Shown in pieces: positions 63,037-64,000 of a DNA stretch of 64,000 bases (positions within the stretch are counted from its first letter, which is position 1; each line of letters begins with the position of its first letter). Position numbers and translations under genes: made by a program. The notes beneath the pieces were generated by a model. The model was not told the origin of the DNA. It saw nothing but the letters and a program-made list of their open reading frames with translations, and searched no databases. The stretch is from Kocuria marina (GTDB lineage Bacteria; Actinomycetota; Actinomycetes; Actinomycetales; Micrococcaceae): positions 1 to 64,000 of the forward strand of contig NZ_JROM01000048.1 in assembly GCF_000786655.1 (NCBI RefSeq). The letters are read 5' to 3'.

Positions 63037-64000
63037 ATGCACATCGTGGTGGCCGCCGCAGAGCCCGGGTCCTGGGTGCTGCGGGTGGTCTCCGCGAACG
63101 GCAAGCCCGCCGGAGAGCCGCACACCGTCACGGACGAGGGCCTCGCCGTAGAGGTCGCCCGGCGCGAGGACGCGGCGCGTGCCGCGGGCGTGGCCCCTCC
63201 CGTGTGGACGTGGCTCGAGACCTCCGTCCCCGCAGCGCTGCTGCTCGCGGCGGGCGTGTGGGTCACCCGCTGTCGGGATCTGGGCCTGTGCGCCACGATC
63301 CTCGCGACGGCCGCCACCGCTCCCGGATCCGGCGCACCCGATCCCACCGGCGAACCCCGCCCGCTCGACTACCGCCCCGTGATCGAACCCGCGGACCCGC
63401 GCCACGTGCCCGGCCCGCGCGCCCCGGCCGAGCCGAGCAGTCAGGAGTCGCTGTTCGCCGTCGTCGAGCAGCGGGGCCCCGGAACGGACCAATTGATCGC
63501 GGAGCTCGCGGCGCAGACCCGGGCATGCGAGACCGCCCGCTATCCCCGGCGGGTCGAACGGCTGCTGGCCCTCGAGTCCCAGGGCGCGCTGGTGGCCGCG
63601 GACATGCGCCATCACGGCGTCCCGTGGAGTCCCCGCGCCCACGAGGAGATCCTCGAGGAGCTGCTCGGACCGCGCCCGGCCGGGGAGGAGCGCCCCGCCC
63701 GCATGCAGGAGCTCGCACACCGTGTGCGCACCGTGCTCGACGCACCCACCCTCAACCCGGACTCCCCCGTGGAACTGCTCAAGGCCCTGCGCAACGCCGG
63801 GGTGGACGTGGACACCACGCGTGCGTGGAAGCTGCAGGACTGGGCCCTCGTCAACGGCCGGCCACAGGAGCAGCGGGTAGCGATCGTGGAACCGGTGCTC
63901 GAGTACAAGAAACTCTCCCGGGTCTTCTCCGCGACCGGGTGGCACTGGTTGGACACGTGGGTGCGCGAGGGCCGCTTCCACCCCGAGTACGTCGTGGGCG
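63037..64000 (+). CDS. Bifunctional 3'-5' exonuclease/DNA polymerase, partial
   Basis: The gene opens at ATG 63037 and stays open to the edge (321 codons and one base), so the C-terminal polymerase domain lies outside. The N-terminal part begins MHIVVAAAEPGSWVLRVVSA and is a divergent exonuclease-like domain. Near the end EYKKLSRVFSATGWHWLDTW and GRFHPEYVVG match the beginning of the family-A polymerase domain. This corresponds to the actinobacterial PolA-like proteins that lack the 5'-nuclease. A GGGAG site lies just before the ATG. It is divergent from the bkd operon. Confidence 0.85.
   Translation, partial: MHIVVAAAEPGSWVLRVVSANGKPAGEPHTVTDEGLAVEVARREDAARAAGVAPPVWTWLETSVPAALLLAAGVWVTRCRDLGLCATILATAATAPGSGAPDPTGEPRPLDYRPVIEPADPRHVPGPRAPAEPSSQESLFAVVEQRGPGTDQLIAELAAQTRACETARYPRRVERLLALESQGALVAADMRHHGVPWSPRAHEEILEELLGPRPAGEERPARMQELAHRVRTVLDAPTLNPDSPVELLKALRNAGVDVDTTRAWKLQDWALVNGRPQEQRVAIVEPVLEYKKLSRVFSATGWHWLDTWVREGRFHPEYVVG

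Overview
The window is about 64 kb of a high-GC, gene-dense bacterial chromosome. The gene content points to an actinobacterium, most likely Micrococcaceae and possibly Kocuria; this is inference from gene content, not a database match. The supporting features are a menaquinone and System II cytochrome c cluster, a 32-residue bS22 ribosomal protein gene, a DUF4229 protein, an actinobacterial peptidyl-tRNA hydrolase 2, a Tad pilus locus beside a large DEAD-box helicase, and the start of an actinobacterial polA-like gene. No tRNA, rRNA, CRISPR array, insertion sequence or prophage was found. Most starts were chosen from ribosome-binding sites, ATGA overlaps and the usual family length.

Layout, left to right. 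At 0.0-1.4 kb lie a cytidine-deaminase-like gene and a repeat-bearing gap. At 1.4-10.1 kb is a catabolic island: a TAXI-type TRAP transporter (receptor and fused permease), an enoyl-CoA hydratase and a 3-hydroxyacyl-CoA dehydrogenase, all overlapping, then a LysR regulator facing a CaiB CoA-transferase and an acyl-CoA dehydrogenase. Together they look like uptake, CoA activation and beta-oxidation of a small organic acid. At 10.2-20.6 kb are a PAP2 phosphatase, an MBL hydrolase, GluQRS, PutP, lactate dehydrogenase, a 0.66-kb non-coding repeat block, a CitE-like lyase and helicase HrpB.

At 20.7-31.6 kb menaquinone genes (menB, menE, menA, with a 2H phosphoesterase between menE and menA) run towards a convergent cytochrome c maturation operon (glutaredoxin-like, phosphatase, TlpA, CcdA, ResB, CcsB); bS22 follows. 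At 31.7-43.3 kb are an FCD regulator, glutamate dehydrogenase, an ArsR protein with a long disordered tail, AcuC, a KtrB/KtrA potassium system, a YbdK ligase, ProC, a small membrane protein bracketed by two 62-bp palindromes, a sugar-phosphate isomerase-like protein and Ppx/GppA. At 43.4-51.8 kb are topA, two paralogous flavin-oxidoreductase-fold genes flanking a methyltransferase, and an MrfA/Hrq1-like helicase. At 51.9-57.5 kb is a complete core Tad pilus operon.

At 58.4-64 kb are peptidyl-tRNA hydrolase 2 and a branched-chain 2-oxo acid dehydrogenase operon. Both E1 genes of that operon carry independent frameshifts (a 5-bp tandem duplication in E1-alpha and a one-base loss in E1-beta), while E2 is intact. 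A polA-like gene begins on the opposite strand and runs off the window. The most notable observations are the doubly broken E1 pair, the dispersed non-coding repeat families, the ArsR-disordered-tail fusion and the transporter-linked acid catabolic island, whose acyl-CoA dehydrogenase lacks the glutaryl-binding arginine.
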